A program made the translations under genes and the position numbers. From Streptomyces sp. McG3 (GTDB taxonomy: Bacteria > Actinomycetota > Actinomycetes > Streptomycetales > Streptomycetaceae), in contig NZ_JAAXYC010000022.1 in the NCBI RefSeq assembly GCF_018619185.1, positions 1 to 49,891 of the forward strand: DNA of 49,891 nt. The letters are read 5' to 3'. This document shows positions 17,628 through 26,378 of the stretch, piece by piece; position 1 is the first letter of the stretch; every line of letters starts with the position of its first letter. The notes under the pieces were generated by a model. It searched no databases. It worked only from the letters and a program-made list of their open reading frames with translations, and was not told where the DNA came from.

Positions 17628-19367
17628 GTGAGTCGCCCATCTCTTCCTGGCCCACCTGCCGACATTGCGTCGGCCGGTCGTCGCCGAATAGGCCGCAGTG
17701 CCGCAATCGTCGCAGGAGTTGTGGGTGTGGGCTTCGGCGGGCTGTACCTCGTGGGGCTGCTCGTCGCCGGCGACGATGTTCCCGCAGGCACCCGGGTGGG
17801 CGGCGTGGACATCGGGGGACTGAGTGACTCGCAGGCGCGGGAGAGGCTGGACAGCACTCTGGGCAAGGCCTGGTCGGAGCCGGTGAAGGTGCGCCTCGGT
17901 GATAGTGAAAGCACCGTCCGCGTATCCGGCATCTCTCTGGGCACGGAGGAGACCGTCGGCCGCGCCGCGCAGACGGGGTCCGATCCGTTCACTGTGATCG
18001 GGCGCCTCTTCACGAGCAGTGACCGCGACGTCGAGCCGGTGATTCGCGTGGACAAGGCGAAGGCCCGCGCGTCTCTGGCCGAAGAGGCGAAGTCGTACGA
18101 CCGGAAGGCGCGGGAGGGCGCCATCACCTTCCGAGCGGGCGAGCCAGTGCCTGCGCGACCGGTCACCGGGCGATCCCTGGATGTGGACGGCGCGGTCGAG
18201 AAGCTGGCTTCGCAGGTCCCGGGCCGAGGGAGAGAGTCGCTGCGGCTCCCAGTTCGCACAACCGAACCGCAGGTCGATGCGGCGGAAGTCAAACGCGCGA
18301 TGAAGGAATTCGCCACTCCGGCGATGTCTGCGCCGGTCGTGCTCACCGTCGGTGGTCAGGAGATCGAGATCGGCCCGGCGGCGCTCAGCAAGCACCTCAT
18401 CATGAAGCCCGACGGGGACAAGCCGCTGGCCCCGGTGCTGGACGGCAAGGGACTCCTTGCCGAACCAACGGTAGGGAGTCAGCTCGCGCTTGCCCTCGAC
18501 GAGCCGGCCAATGCCGAGCTGAGCCTGGATGGCGGCCGAGTGGCGGTGGCCTCCGACGGCAGGGCCGGGCAGGATGTCACGGCCGCGGCGCTCCAGAAGG
18601 CCGTACTGCCGTTGCTGGCCAGGAGTGGGACAGCCCGCACGGGGGCGGTGGGCGTCGAGGAGACCGAGCCCAGGCTGACCCGTGACAACCTGGGCAGCCT
18701 GGGCATCAAGGAGCAGATGTCGACCTTCACGGTCGATTTCGAGCCCGACCCCTACCGCGTCACGAACATAGGCCGCGCCGCAGAACTGATCAACGGGTCG
18801 GTTGTACTGCCTGACGAGACCTGGAGCTTCAACCGCACTGTGGGCGAGCGGACCGAGGCCAACGGGTTCGTGGACGGCGTCATTATTAACAACGATCGGT
18901 TCGAGAAGGCTGCCGGAGGGGGTGTCTCCGCAGTGGCCACCACTGTCTTCAACGCCCTCTTCTTCGCCGGCGTGAAACCGGTGGAGTACGGAGCACACTC
19001 GTTCTACATCGAGCGCTATCCGGAGGGCAGGGAGGCGACGGTGGCCTGGGGCAGCCTCGACCTGAAGTTCAGGAACGACTCCGGCAACGCGATATACATC
19101 GACGCGCGCGCCACAGACACCTCCGTCACGATCACGTTCCTCGGCACCAAGAAGTACGACGGTATCGAAGCGGTCAAGGGCCCGCGCACCTCCGTGAAGC
19201 AGCCGGCGACCCGCGAGGGAGCATCCGGAGAGAAGTGCGTGCCGCAGACTCCGCTCGAAGGCTTCCACGTCGCCGTCGACCGGGTCTTCAAGGATGGCGG
19301 CAGGGCGGTCAAGACGGAGAACTTCAAGACGCGATACGACCCGCGCGACGAAGTCACCTGCGACTGA
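17628..19367 (+). CDS. VanW-family membrane-anchored protein with peptidoglycan-binding-like domain
   Basis: GTG 17628 follows GAGGAGAA at ideal spacing. The 579-residue product has a short cytoplasmic N-terminus, one TM segment (AAIVAGVVGVGFGGLYLVGLL) and VPAGTRVGGVDIGGLSDSQA, the start of a YoaR/PG_binding_4-like domain. A VanW domain lies near residues 360-500 (NIGRAAELINGSVVLPDETW, FNRTVGERTEANGFV, AGGGVSAVATTVFNALFFAG, GAHSFYIERYPEGREATVAW). It is extracellular and presumably acts at the cell wall. VanW proteins are known from glycopeptide-resistance loci and widely as cell-wall proteins, but their reaction is unsettled. Length and organisation are normal. It stands alone. Confidence 0.85.
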   Translation: MSRPSLPGPPADIASAGRRRIGRSAAIVAGVVGVGFGGLYLVGLLVAGDDVPAGTRVGGVDIGGLSDSQARERLDSTLGKAWSEPVKVRLGDSESTVRVSGISLGTEETVGRAAQTGSDPFTVIGRLFTSSDRDVEPVIRVDKAKARASLAEEAKSYDRKAREGAITFRAGEPVPARPVTGRSLDVDGAVEKLASQVPGRGRESLRLPVRTTEPQVDAAEVKRAMKEFATPAMSAPVVLTVGGQEIEIGPAALSKHLIMKPDGDKPLAPVLDGKGLLAEPTVGSQLALALDEPANAELSLDGGRVAVASDGRAGQDVTAAALQKAVLPLLARSGTARTGAVGVEETEPRLTRDNLGSLGIKEQMSTFTVDFEPDPYRVTNIGRAAELINGSVVLPDETWSFNRTVGERTEANGFVDGVIINNDRFEKAAGGGVSAVATTVFNALFFAGVKPVEYGAHSFYIERYPEGREATVAWGSLDLKFRNDSGNAIYIDARATDTSVTITFLGTKKYDGIEAVKGPRTSVKQPATREGASGEKCVPQTPLEGFHVAVDRVFKDGGRAVKTENFKTRYDPRDEVTCD

Positions 19368-19657
19368 ACGACGTACCACCATGTACCACCGCCCCGTCCC
19401 GCCGTAATCGAACCGGCTTGGCGTCCTTCGCGTATTGCCCTTGCGGGACTCGTAGCGCTGCTCGCCATGGTGAGACCCAACCTGGAGCTGGAGCGGACGG
19501 TGCCTGGTGTGCGACATCCCGTGAGTCCTCCGATCCCTGGTGAGTCCTTGCCCCCGTGGCCAGGGTGTTCTGTCTCCTCGAGGTGTTCTTCGCGCTGGTG
19601 ACGTAGTTTCAGGGTTCTTGAAGTGTTCTCACCTCGTCCGACCGATCGGCGATCGGG

Positions 19658-19802
19658 GTGAGGAGACTCGGGTTGGTGCTGGCAGCTGTATGCGACCCGG
19701 GCGAGTTCCGCGATCCGGTCTCAGCAGCGGGACTGGAGCAGTTCGAGACCGACGCGCTCGCCGGGTTCGTTCTCGCGACAACTTCGGGAGTCGTGGGCCG
19801 AT
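19658..19802 (+). pseudogene. Tyrosine recombinase/integrase N-terminal fragment
   Basis: MRRLGLVLAAVCDPGEFRDP, VSAAGLEQFETDALAGFVLA and TTSGVVGR resemble the N-terminal SAM-like part of a Streptomyces site-specific integrase. The catalytic domain is missing; the frame runs into the end of the opposite-strand TetR gene. The preceding stretch 19368-19657 shows no gene. Confidence 0.4.
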
Positions 19803-20375
19803 TCAGCGGGCTGTCGGAGCCGGCAGCGCGACCGTCTCACGCAGCTCGGCGGCGGCCTGGGCCATGAGCTGAGCGAGGGTGGTGTCCGGCTCGGCTAGCC
19901 AGCGGGGCATGGCGCGCCGGTGGATCGCCAGCACTACGTCGATGATGAAGCGTGCCTTGCCAGGCTCGACGCCGCGGCGCTCGAGCGCCGGCGCCAGCGC
20001 GTCGGCGATGTCGGCGAGCTTGATCAGATCGCGCTCAGCCAGTGCCGGGTTGGCGGCGATCACTCTTCCCCGGCGCAGCAGGAACTCGCGCGGGCGGAAG
20101 ATCTCCTCGGCGGTTCCCAGTGCGGTCAGCAGCGCCTCGATCGGCGTGAGGCCCGGGTCGGCCGCCTCGACCTGGGCGACGAGGTGGGCCTCGAGTTCGT
20201 TACCGGCGAAGAGGACTTCCCGCTTGTCGGGGAAGTAACGGTAGAAGGAGCGCTCCTTCAGACCGGCGGCGCCCGCGATCTGCGCGACCGAGGTGCCCTC
20301 GAACCCCTGTGTCTCGAACAGGTCGAGCGCTGCGCGCTCGAGTCGGCCTTGTGCATCGGATTCCCATCTCGGCAT
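19803..20375 (-). CDS. TetR/AcrR-family transcriptional regulator
   Basis: ATG 20375 starts MPRWESDAQGRLERAALDLF. A TetR helix-turn-helix follows at residues 10-55 (GFEGTSVAQIAGAAGLKERS, FYRYFPDKREVLF). The C-terminal ligand-binding helices are of average length (190 residues in total). It is divergent from the quinone oxidoreductase gene, with 84 bases between the starts and two palindromes in the gap. It therefore probably represses itself and the oxidoreductase and responds to an electrophile or quinone-like ligand. That ligand is inference from the partner gene. Confidence 0.88.
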   Translation of the reverse strand: MPRWESDAQGRLERAALDLFETQGFEGTSVAQIAGAAGLKERSFYRYFPDKREVLFAGNELEAHLVAQVEAADPGLTPIEALLTALGTAEEIFRPREFLLRRGRVIAANPALAERDLIKLADIADALAPALERRGVEPGKARFIIDVVLAIHRRAMPRWLAEPDTTLAQLMAQAAAELRETVALPAPTAR

Positions 20376-20390
20376 ACCCGCCAGGATACG

Positions 20391-20445
20391 ACAACAGCAT
20401 CTGTTGTCACGATGATACCGTCGATGACGACAGATGCTGTCATCA
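20391..20445. promoter_or_regulatory. Two palindromic operator candidates between TetR and oxidoreductase genes
   Basis: ACAACAG-CAT-CTGTTGT (20391-20407) is a perfect 7+7 inverted repeat. GACAG-ATG-CTGTC (20429-20441) shares the ACAG/CTGT core and extends to TGA...TCA (20425-20445). Both lie in the 84-bp divergent promoter region, as expected for TetR sites. Confidence 0.7.
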
Positions 20446-20459
20446 CTCGGGAGATTGTC

Positions 20460-21410
20460 ATGAAGGCTCTTCAGTTCGACCGGTTCGGGCCCCCGGACGT
20501 GATCGCGCTCCGCGACGTCCCACAGCCGGAGCCGGGACCCGGTCAGATTCGGATCGCCGTACGGGCGTGCGGCCTGACACCGGCCGACTGGCACATCGTC
20601 GACGGTCTCCTCGCCGACCGTCTGCCGCCGCTGCCGCGCGGGCTCGGCCTCGAGATTGCGGGCACCGTCGACGCGCTCGGCGAGGGCGTCACCGACGTTC
20701 AGATCGGCGACCGCGTATTCGGCCCGGCAACCTTCCACGGCCAGACGGCCGGCGCCGCCGAGTACGCGCTGATGCCGGCCTGGGCACGCATCCCCGAAGG
20801 TGTCACCGCCGAGCAGGCCGCCGCGCTGCCGATGGCGGCCGAGACGGCGTGGCGCGCGCTCGACGACCTCGGCGTCCAGCCGGGCGAGCTGCTGCTCGTC
20901 CACGGCGCGGGCACCACCGTGGGTGAGACAGCGGTGCGCTTCGCGCTACACCGGGGTATTCGAGTGATCGCCACCGCCGGGCAGACCCGGGCCGCGGCCC
21001 TGGAAGAGATCGGCGCGCAGGTGACCACCTACGGCGAGGACATGGCCGAACGCGTCAGGGCACTGGCCGGAGGCCGCATCGATCGTGCCCTCGACGCCAC
21101 GCCGACCGGGGGCCGGATCGACCGCGCCGACCAGCCCAGCCCGGCCGGCGGCTCACTACCGACCCTTATCGAGCTGACCGGGGATCCCGACCGCGTCCTC
21201 ACCGTCTCGGACTTCGCCGCCGCGGCCGAGCTGGGCGTCCGGACCACCACCGAGATCCGCTATGAGCAGATGGACGAATTCGCCCGGCTCGCCGACAAAG
21301 GCATCTTGGTCGTACCGGTCGCCCGCACCTACACGCTCGACCAGGTCCAGGAAGCGGCCGAGCTCAGCCAGTCCCGCCGACCCGGCGGCAAGCTCATGCT
21401 CGTCCTGTGA
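20460..21410 (+). CDS. NADP-dependent quinone oxidoreductase (zinc-free MDR family)
   Basis: ATG 20460 gives MKALQFDRFGPPDVIALRDV. The N-terminal GroES-like domain (PGPGQIRIAVRACGLTPADW, RGLGLEIAGTVDALGEGV, VQIGDRVFG) is followed by a Rossmann domain (LLLVHGAGTTVGETAVRFAL, IRVIATAGQTRAAALEEIG). The C-terminus (GILVVPVARTYTLDQVQEAA) is typical of QOR-like reductases. The Cys/His ligands of zinc alcohol dehydrogenases are absent. At 316 residues it is full length. A stretch near residue 215 (TPTGGRIDRADQPSPAGGS) is an unusual low-complexity insertion. It is probably controlled by the divergent TetR gene. Confidence 0.85.
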   Translation: MKALQFDRFGPPDVIALRDVPQPEPGPGQIRIAVRACGLTPADWHIVDGLLADRLPPLPRGLGLEIAGTVDALGEGVTDVQIGDRVFGPATFHGQTAGAAEYALMPAWARIPEGVTAEQAAALPMAAETAWRALDDLGVQPGELLLVHGAGTTVGETAVRFALHRGIRVIATAGQTRAAALEEIGAQVTTYGEDMAERVRALAGGRIDRALDATPTGGRIDRADQPSPAGGSLPTLIELTGDPDRVLTVSDFAAAAELGVRTTTEIRYEQMDEFARLADKGILVVPVARTYTLDQVQEAAELSQSRRPGGKLMLVL

Positions 21411-21749
21411 ACGCCCTGCCGGGCTGACAAGCGACAGCACCTTGACGAGGAACGGGGTCAGCACTCTTTTCCAGACCAACCTCAAAGCAGCTCAAGCGTG
21501 TTCGCCGCGAACCCACGGGTCAACCCCCGAAAAGGACGTCCTTGAACCCTCGGGTTCCCGCTGAAGAGCCTTCAGTTCCCGCGAACTCGCGGGGATCTTG
21601 GCCCTGTCCTCCCGAAGCTACGGCGAAGTGACACGTAGCTCTCTGTAGCGGATCTCGGGTGCGCTTGTCAGGACTTTTGATTTTCTGGGCTCATCGGGGG
21701 CCGTGCTCGGCGAGGTTGGTCCGGTCATGACGACCGGAGGGAGCGCGGG
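21411..21749. other. Intergenic stretch, no gene seen
   Basis: No coding signal is convincing between the oxidoreductase stop and the Tn3 fragment. A possible mobile-element end lies near 21690-21715 (GGGGGCCGTGCTCGGCGAGG), just upstream of the Tn3 transposase start, but no partner is visible. Confidence 0.35.
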
Positions 21750-21847
21750 GTGCGACAGGAGCGGGAGCCGGAGGACCTGATCGAGGTCTGGACGCTGCTT
21801 GAGGAGGACCAGGAGAGGATGCGGAACAAGTCGGGGGCGAACCGGCT
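21750..21847 (+). pseudogene. Tn3-family transposase (DUF4158 type), first 33 residues
   Basis: GTG 21750 with GGAGGG upstream encodes VRQEREPEDLIEVWTLLEED then QERMRNKSGANRL, the standard N-terminus of Streptomyces Tn3-type transposases. It stops being homologous at 21847, where it joins a truncated response regulator in a different frame. Confidence 0.65.
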
Positions 21848-22402
21848 GGAACCGGCACGGAAGCGGTCCAGCTGGTCCGGAACACGGAGCCCGACGTGGC
21901 AGTGATGGACATCCGCATGCCAGGCATGGACGGCCTCGAGGCCACCGGGCTGATCACAGCAGCGGCTGGAGCGACGCGCGTCCTTATCCTCACCACGTTC
22001 GACGACGACGAGTACTTCTACGGCGCGCTCCGAGCGGGTGCGAGCGGATTCCTCGTCAAGGACATGGCACTGGACGACATCCTCGGGGCGATCCGCGTGG
22101 TAGCCGCTGGAGACGCCCTGATCGCCCCGAGCGTCACGCGCCGCCTGATCGCAGAGTTCGCCGCCCGCCCCGAACCAGCCCCGTATCCACGACCAGTCGG
22201 GAACATCACCCAGCGGGAACGTGAGGTACTGACCCTCGTCGGACGCGGCATGTCCAACAGCGAGATCGCCGCCCACCTCTACATCAGCGTGGCCACGGCA
22301 AAAGCACACGTAGCGCGGCTACTCACCAAACTCGAAGCCCGCGACCGGGTCCAACTTGTCATCACCGCCTATGAAATCGGCTTGGCAACGCCACCTCGGT
22401 GA
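21845..22402 (+). pseudogene. NarL/LuxR-type response regulator lacking its first beta-strand
   Basis: Homology begins at GTGTEAVQLVRNTEPDVAVM and continues through DIRMPGMDG (phospho-acceptor Asp), RVLILTTFDDDEYFYGALRA, ASGFLVKDMALDDILGAIR and a C-terminal LuxR helix-turn-helix (NITQREREVLTLVGRGMSNS, EIAAHLYISVATAKAHVARL). About 40 N-terminal residues including the acidic DD pocket are replaced by the Tn3 fragment. No cognate sensor kinase is present. Translation from the ATG at 21905 would give a receiver without its first strand. Confidence 0.8.
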
Positions 22403-22803
22403 ACGCCAAGCGCTTGCCGGGCCGGATCGGCAAGCGCACCCTCCTGATCACCACCGCCGTACCGCTGACCGGCTGGGCGGTCCACGCCGTCACCCTGCAC
22501 AAGCGCCTCGCCGCCACCCGCAGGGATCCGCTGACCGGGCTGTTGCGCCGTGACGCCTACACCACCCGCGCCCGCCGCCTCCTGGCCCGCCACGGCGACG
22601 ACGTCGCGCTGGTGATAGTCGACGCCGACCACTTCAAGGCCGTGAACGACACCCTGGGCCACGCGGCGGGTGACGCCGTACTCCGCCGCGTTCGGCACCC
22701 GCCTCACCGCGTGGGCAGGCCCGAGTGCGTCCGTCGGCCGCCTCGGGGCGACGAGTTCGCCGTGGTCCTGGAGCTCACCGCCGACCGCCGCGAGCAGCGG
22801 AAA
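22399..22803 (+). pseudogene. GGDEF-domain protein (diguanylate cyclase-like), altered and truncated
   Basis: The frame overlaps the response regulator stop (ATGA-like) and begins MNAKRLPGRIGKRTLLITTA, then RDPLTGLLRRDAYTTRARRL and DVALVIVDADHFKAVNDTLG, the start of a GGDEF domain. An extra C near 22690 and a missing G near 22757 shift the frame out and back, so a stretch of about 20 residues is nonsense. The signature reads RGDEFAVVLEL instead of GGDEF. After residue 135 the gene is cut by an opposite-strand fragment. GGDEF enzymes make cyclic di-GMP; this one should be inactive. Confidence 0.75.
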
Positions 22804-22810
22804 GGTGGCC

Positions 22811-23740
22811 TCAACTCGTACGGCCGTGGCCGAGTATCCGGGTGGCGACGTCCAAGGGGGCGGCCCAGACGTCCCCGGGTGCCGGATCGTCGGCCCGGCC
22901 GCGCATCTCCCGCACGCTGTCCCACAGCGCCGCGGGGCCCTCGTCGGCGTGGGTGCGGGTCAGCAGACCGGTGCGTTCCAGCATGTCCATGCGCTCGGCG
23001 AATCCGACGCGCACCGCCCGGCCGGGGTCCGGGGTGACGGAGGCGATGACCGGCACGCCGTTGGCGACGAGTTCGCAGCCGGTGAAGCCCAGCGCGTCGG
23101 CCAGTACGACATCGGCGGCCCGGTAGTACAGCTCCGGCCGATTGCTCCGCCCGACCCATCGGACGTTGGGGGTGGCGGGGGTTCGCCCGCGCGTGGGGGG
23201 CGGGTCCGCCAGGAGGAGGAGCTGATCCGTCGGGGCGGCGTATCTGCTCCACGCCTGGAGCGCCTGCAACGGATGTGCAGGGCGGCGATACGGTCCGGGC
23301 GACCGCCCGCTGCCACCGTCAGGACGAGCGCGTCCTCGTCGAGGCCGAGGGCCTTGCGCGCCTCCGCCCGCTGTGGTGCGAAGGCGTCCACAAGGGGTCC
23401 GCAGAACCACACCGGCGCGGTCGTGGCCGGTGTGAGCGGATGTGCCTCGGGAAAGTCCGGGACCACCACCCCCAGCGCGTCGTCCATGATCGAGTCGGCG
23501 TCGGGCTGGCCGAGCTCGGTGAAGAACCAGTCCGTGATCAGCACGTTCGGAACGTCGGTCCTTCAGGAGGGCGCGGCGCTCGGTGTACGGGCGGGCGGGC
23601 GGCGACGGCGGAGCCTGCTCGGGGTGTTCCATGACGTCCCACGCGACGTACGAGGCCGGGTGCCAGGCAGCCAGGACGCGGGCCTGCTCCAGCCAGGACG
23701 ATTCCGCCAAAAGCGTGACAGCAGCTTGATCACCACCGCG
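22811..23740 (-). pseudogene. Glycosyltransferase-like gene (GT28/MurG-type C-terminus), several frameshifts
   Basis: Pieces in order on the minus strand are WLEQARVLAAWHPASYVAWD, LITDWFFTELGQPDADSI, PVWFCGPLVDAFAPQRAEAR with ALVLTVAAGGRPDRIAALH, and in another frame LYYRAADVVLADALGFTGCE, LVANGVPVIASVTPDPG with AVRVGFAERMDMLERTG. The Gly-rich nucleotide-binding segment and the late 'GxxGxxLVANGVPVI' pattern are those of UDP-sugar glycosyltransferases. Frame changes occur near 23550 and 23285. The N-terminal domain is missing. It is cut off where it meets the diguanylate cyclase fragment. Confidence 0.55.
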
Positions 23741-24157
23741 TTCTACCGGCCCGCCGCGAAGCCCGGAAGACCAGCCGTCACTCGCGCGGGCGAGAAGGTT
23801 CACCGCCGGAACGCTTCCCCTCGCTGCCGTCGTGGCCCGGCTCAATTCTTCGAGGCGAGGGTTCAACGACTTGGAGGGCGGCGCTGGCGCTGTCCGGCCC
23901 CAGTCGGCGGAGCCGCAGGACTGCCCCCAACGCAGGCGCCCGTAGTTGTCGCTCTGCAAACCGTCGCACGCTCGAGGGGCGGCCTCAGTGAGACCGCCCC
24001 TCGAATTCCCCACGACCCGCTACCAGCGCCCGGTGAAACTGCAGGTCAGACAGCGAAGTCTGCGGGAGCGCGCACTAGGGCCGCTTCTGCCCGGCGCTCC
24101 GGTAGGCAGCACTGCGCTCAACGCCGACGCCGACCGGAGTCCGAGATTCCTGCGGAT
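23741..24157. other. Intergenic stretch with a terminator
   Basis: No convincing gene is found. The stem-loop at 23973-24003 is the only clear element. The rest has coding-like GC skew but no recognisable protein on either strand. Confidence 0.35.
23973..24003. terminator. Stem-loop terminator
   Basis: CGAGGGGCGG pairs perfectly with CCGCCCCTCG (10 bp, 11-base loop). It lies downstream of the minus-strand Rhs array and could end its transcripts. Confidence 0.65.
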
Positions 24158-24244
24158 CTACTGCCGCCGCCTTCCCAGAAGAACGACGGTGAGTCCACCG
24201 ATCACCGCCCCCACGACGAGGCCGACAATCCAAATAGGCTCCAT
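24158..24244 (-). CDS. 28-residue single-TM peptide after Rhs tip A
   Basis: The start ATG 24244 lies 29 bases after the stop of the Rhs tip. The product MEPIWIVGLVVGAVIGGLTV continues VLLGRRRQ: one glycine-rich TM helix with a basic tail. It resembles the second half of the 65-residue protein at 26164-26361 (GAIGGLVIVML then basic residues). It may be a truncated immunity protein or a real micropeptide. There is no family match. Confidence 0.35.
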   Translation of the reverse strand: MEPIWIVGLVVGAVIGGLTVVLLGRRRQ

Positions 24245-24273
24245 TTTCGAACTTCGTTCGATGTGATGCGATG

Positions 24274-24780
24274 TCAGACGAATATCTCTGACCAGGTGTA
24301 GTCCGCGGCACCTGTCACCAAGCCGCCCGCAGCCCCCGTGGCGGCACCGATTCCGCATCCTGCCACGGCACCCGGACCCGTCCAGATGGACCCGAGAGCA
24401 CCCGCCGCGCAGCCTCCAAGCCCACCGGCTACGCCCGTGCAGATGGTTCTGCTGGCGAACTTGCCCCAGTCCCAGAGCCTGGTGGGGTCAATGCGGTTGA
24501 CGCGGTCACCGTCGGCGTAGAGGTAGGGGTTCCTCTCCAGCCCGGAGGGGTCGGGGGTGGTGAAGCGGCCGATGTTTGGGTCGTAGAAGCGGGCCGCGAA
24601 GTGGTAGAGGCCCGTGGGGTCCTGGTAGCCGCCGGCGAAGCGGTAGGGCTGGGGGACCTGCTCCGTGGTGGTGGCATGCTGGACGCCGCTGGTGCTGTAG
24701 GCGTAGGTGTTGACCTTGGTACCGGTCTCGTCGGCCAGGGCGACGACACTGCCGAGGAGCGCGCCGACGGTGCGCTCCTG
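24274..24780 (-). pseudogene. Orphan Rhs tip A: Rhs core plus glycine-rich hydrophobic C-terminus
   Basis: The core reads LGSVVALADETGTKVNTYAY, then QVPQPYRFAGGYQDPTGLYH, FAARFYDPNIGRFTTPDPSG and NPYLYADGDRVNRIDPTRLW, the RHS-repeat-associated core that marks the cleavage boundary of Rhs toxins. The variable tip of about 65 residues is hydrophobic and Gly/Cys-rich (GVAGGLGGCAAGALGSIW, AVAGCGIGAATGAAGGLVTG) and ends in YTWSEIFV. The long N-terminal YD-repeat shell and any start are absent, so the tip is silent unless recombined into an Rhs gene elsewhere. Confidence 0.72.
24491..24756 (-). repeat. Rhs core repeat, copy A
   Basis: About 265 bp closely matching 25772-26038 and, in part, 26601-26699, in direct orientation. 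Confidence 0.8.
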
Positions 24781-24790
24781 ATCAGCAATC

Positions 24791-25250
24791 ACGGCCTGTA
24801 CGGGCCCGGCGGCCGGTCCGACTCAAGGCCCGGCCCGACGACTCCGACCGGTGGGGCTGGACCGGCGACACCCCTACCAGGAGCGCGTCGGGGCGGGCTA
24901 CCGGGCGATGATCGGCCGTGCATACGTCCTGCTCAGCGCCGACGCTGGAGGAACCTGCCGACCCGCAACGAGGTCAGCGGACCCCCTCAATAGTCAGGGC
25001 GCCGTGTCGGCCCGAACCGGCCAGCACCTCGACGACCAGCCCAGTGTCGACACGGACGCACACCTCCCCCTCCGCATGGGCGTTGCCGTCGTCCGGAAGC
25101 CCGGCAACCCCGGCAGCCAGCGGACCCGACAAACCGCCTCGTATAAATACGGAGGGCCCTCTGCCGCTGCTGTAACGGAGAAAGAGGCGTCGGCTTCCCG
25201 GACCCGCTGACCCACCCCCGCTGACCTACGGCGACCGGCTATCTAGCGGA
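24791..25250. other. Spacer between Rhs modules A and B, no clear gene
   Basis: A plus-strand frame near 24851 (LDRRHPYQERVGAGYRAMIG) has gene-like codons but no recognisable domain and decays after 40 residues. No promoter or terminator is obvious. Confidence 0.3.
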
Positions 25251-25442
25251 TTAAGAACTACGTTTCCCTTTACGTATTACCGCGAAGGCAACTAGAGCAA
25301 TCCCTAGCAGCCCCATACCCCCCAAGAAAAGATACATCCCGTCACCTGTCTGCACGCCAGCCACCAATGCCGCGATAGATATCGCAACGCAAACGACAGA
25401 GAATACTTGCAACTTGACTTTATCGTTCACCTTGAACTCCAT
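25251..25442 (-). CDS. 63-residue two-TM protein after Rhs tip B, candidate immunity protein
   Basis: ATG 25442 with CAGGAA upstream encodes MEFKVNDKVKLQVFSVVCVA, then a second hydrophobic block (MYLFLGGMGLLGIALVAFAV) and a basic end IRKGKRSS. There are two TM helices with a short loop (GVQTGDG). The gene is roughly half AT, far from the local average. It lies 92 bases downstream of the Rhs tip on the same strand. It belongs to no family I know; an immunity role is inferred from the position. Confidence 0.55.
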   Translation of the reverse strand: MEFKVNDKVKLQVFSVVCVAISIAALVAGVQTGDGMYLFLGGMGLLGIALVAFAVIRKGKRSS

Positions 25443-25534
25443 ATTCCTGCATGCTTTCCCTTAGTCGTGGCAACGGATGAATCCGTTGCCACGACAGAGT
25501 TTGTGGCTAACGAGCTATGGGCGCCACGACATAA

Positions 25535-26040
25535 TCACCCGTAGCTGATGATGTCCATGCCTGCGTAGCCCATCGTGCCACCAACCGCGCAGCTGGCGGC
25601 TACCGCGCCTACCGTCCCGAGGGGGCCACCGAGAATGCTTGCGGCCTGGATGACTCCCGTTTCGGCTGCGGCACCAATCCCGGTAATGCATCCGACAGCA
25701 GCTCCCACCTTGTTCTCGTGATCGCTCAGGAAGTCTCCTGCTTTCTGAAGCCATCCAAGGCCCGAAGGGTCGATGTTGTTGACGGGGTCGCCTGTCGCGT
25801 AGAGGTAGGAGTTCTGTTCCTGGCCGGAGGGGCCGGGGGTGGTGAAGCGGCCGATGTTGGGGTCGTAGAAGCGGGCCGCGAAGCGGTAGAGGCCGGTGGG
25901 GTCCTGGTAGCCGCCGGCGAAGCGGTAGGGCTGCGGGACCGTCTCGGTGGTGGTGTCTCGCTGGACGCCTCGGGGACTGTAGGCGTACGTGTTGACCTTC
26001 GTGCTCGCTTCGTCGGTCAGGGCGACGACGCTGCCGAGTC
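25535..26040 (-). pseudogene. Orphan Rhs tip B: Rhs core plus hydrophobic C-terminus
   Basis: LGSVVALTDEASTKVNTYAY, VPQPYRFAGGYQDPTGLYRF, AARFYDPNIGRFTTPGPSGQ and LYATGDPVNNIDPSGLGWL form the core. The tip is KAGDFLSDHENKVGAAVGCI, TGIGAAAETGVIQAASILGG and TVGAVAASCAVGGTMGYAGM, ending DIISYG. It is amphipathic at the start, then glycine/alanine-rich. The core is nearly identical to copy A while the tip is unrelated in sequence, the classic Rhs swap pattern. No start codon or N-terminal shell is present. Confidence 0.72.
25772..26038 (-). repeat. Rhs core repeat, copy B
   Basis: Direct repeat of 24491-24756. The homology ends sharply at the CTGCCGAG near 26038, as in copy A. Confidence 0.8.
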
Positions 26041-26163
26041 GTAGTGCGGTGCCCCGGCCAGGGTCTGGTCGGGGCACCGCACTGTCCGCCCTCGACAGCC
26101 TGTCCGTCCTCTGAGATTTCGCCGACTCCGCAGAAATCTCAGGATTCGCGAAGCTGGCTGGAC

Positions 26164-26361
26164 CTATTCTTGTTTCGTCCGAGGCTTGAGCATCACAATG
26201 ACGAGCCCGCCGATAGCCCCAGCGACTCCGAAGAGCAGAGCCGCTTGTGGAGCTGTTCCTTGGAGGACCCCGAGCAGTACGGCGAGAGTACCGATGACGC
26301 TCGCTGCCACCGCCGTTCCGATGATAACCGGAATACTCTTTCGTGCCCTGGTGCCAGCCAT
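26164..26361 (-). CDS. 65-residue two-TM protein after Rhs tip C, candidate immunity protein
   Basis: ATG 26361 is preceded by AGGAGG five bases upstream and lies 17 bases after the tip's stop codon, so the two would be translationally linked. The product is basic MAGTRARKS, TM1 (IPVIIGTAVAASVIGTLAVL), a short loop (QGTAPQ), TM2 (LLFGVAGAIGGLVIVML) and the tail KPRTKQE. It is less GC-rich than its flanks. The topology matches the 25251-25442 protein although the sequence differs. Confidence 0.6.
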   Translation of the reverse strand: MAGTRARKSIPVIIGTAVAASVIGTLAVLLGVLQGTAPQAALLFGVAGAIGGLVIVMLKPRTKQE

Positions 26362-26378
26362 TTTCCTCCTGCCGTGAT

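Noticed and set aside
17625..19517. 630-codon minus-strand frame opposite the VanW gene
   Set aside because: It is the antisense shadow of a well-supported gene with signal anchor and VanW motifs.
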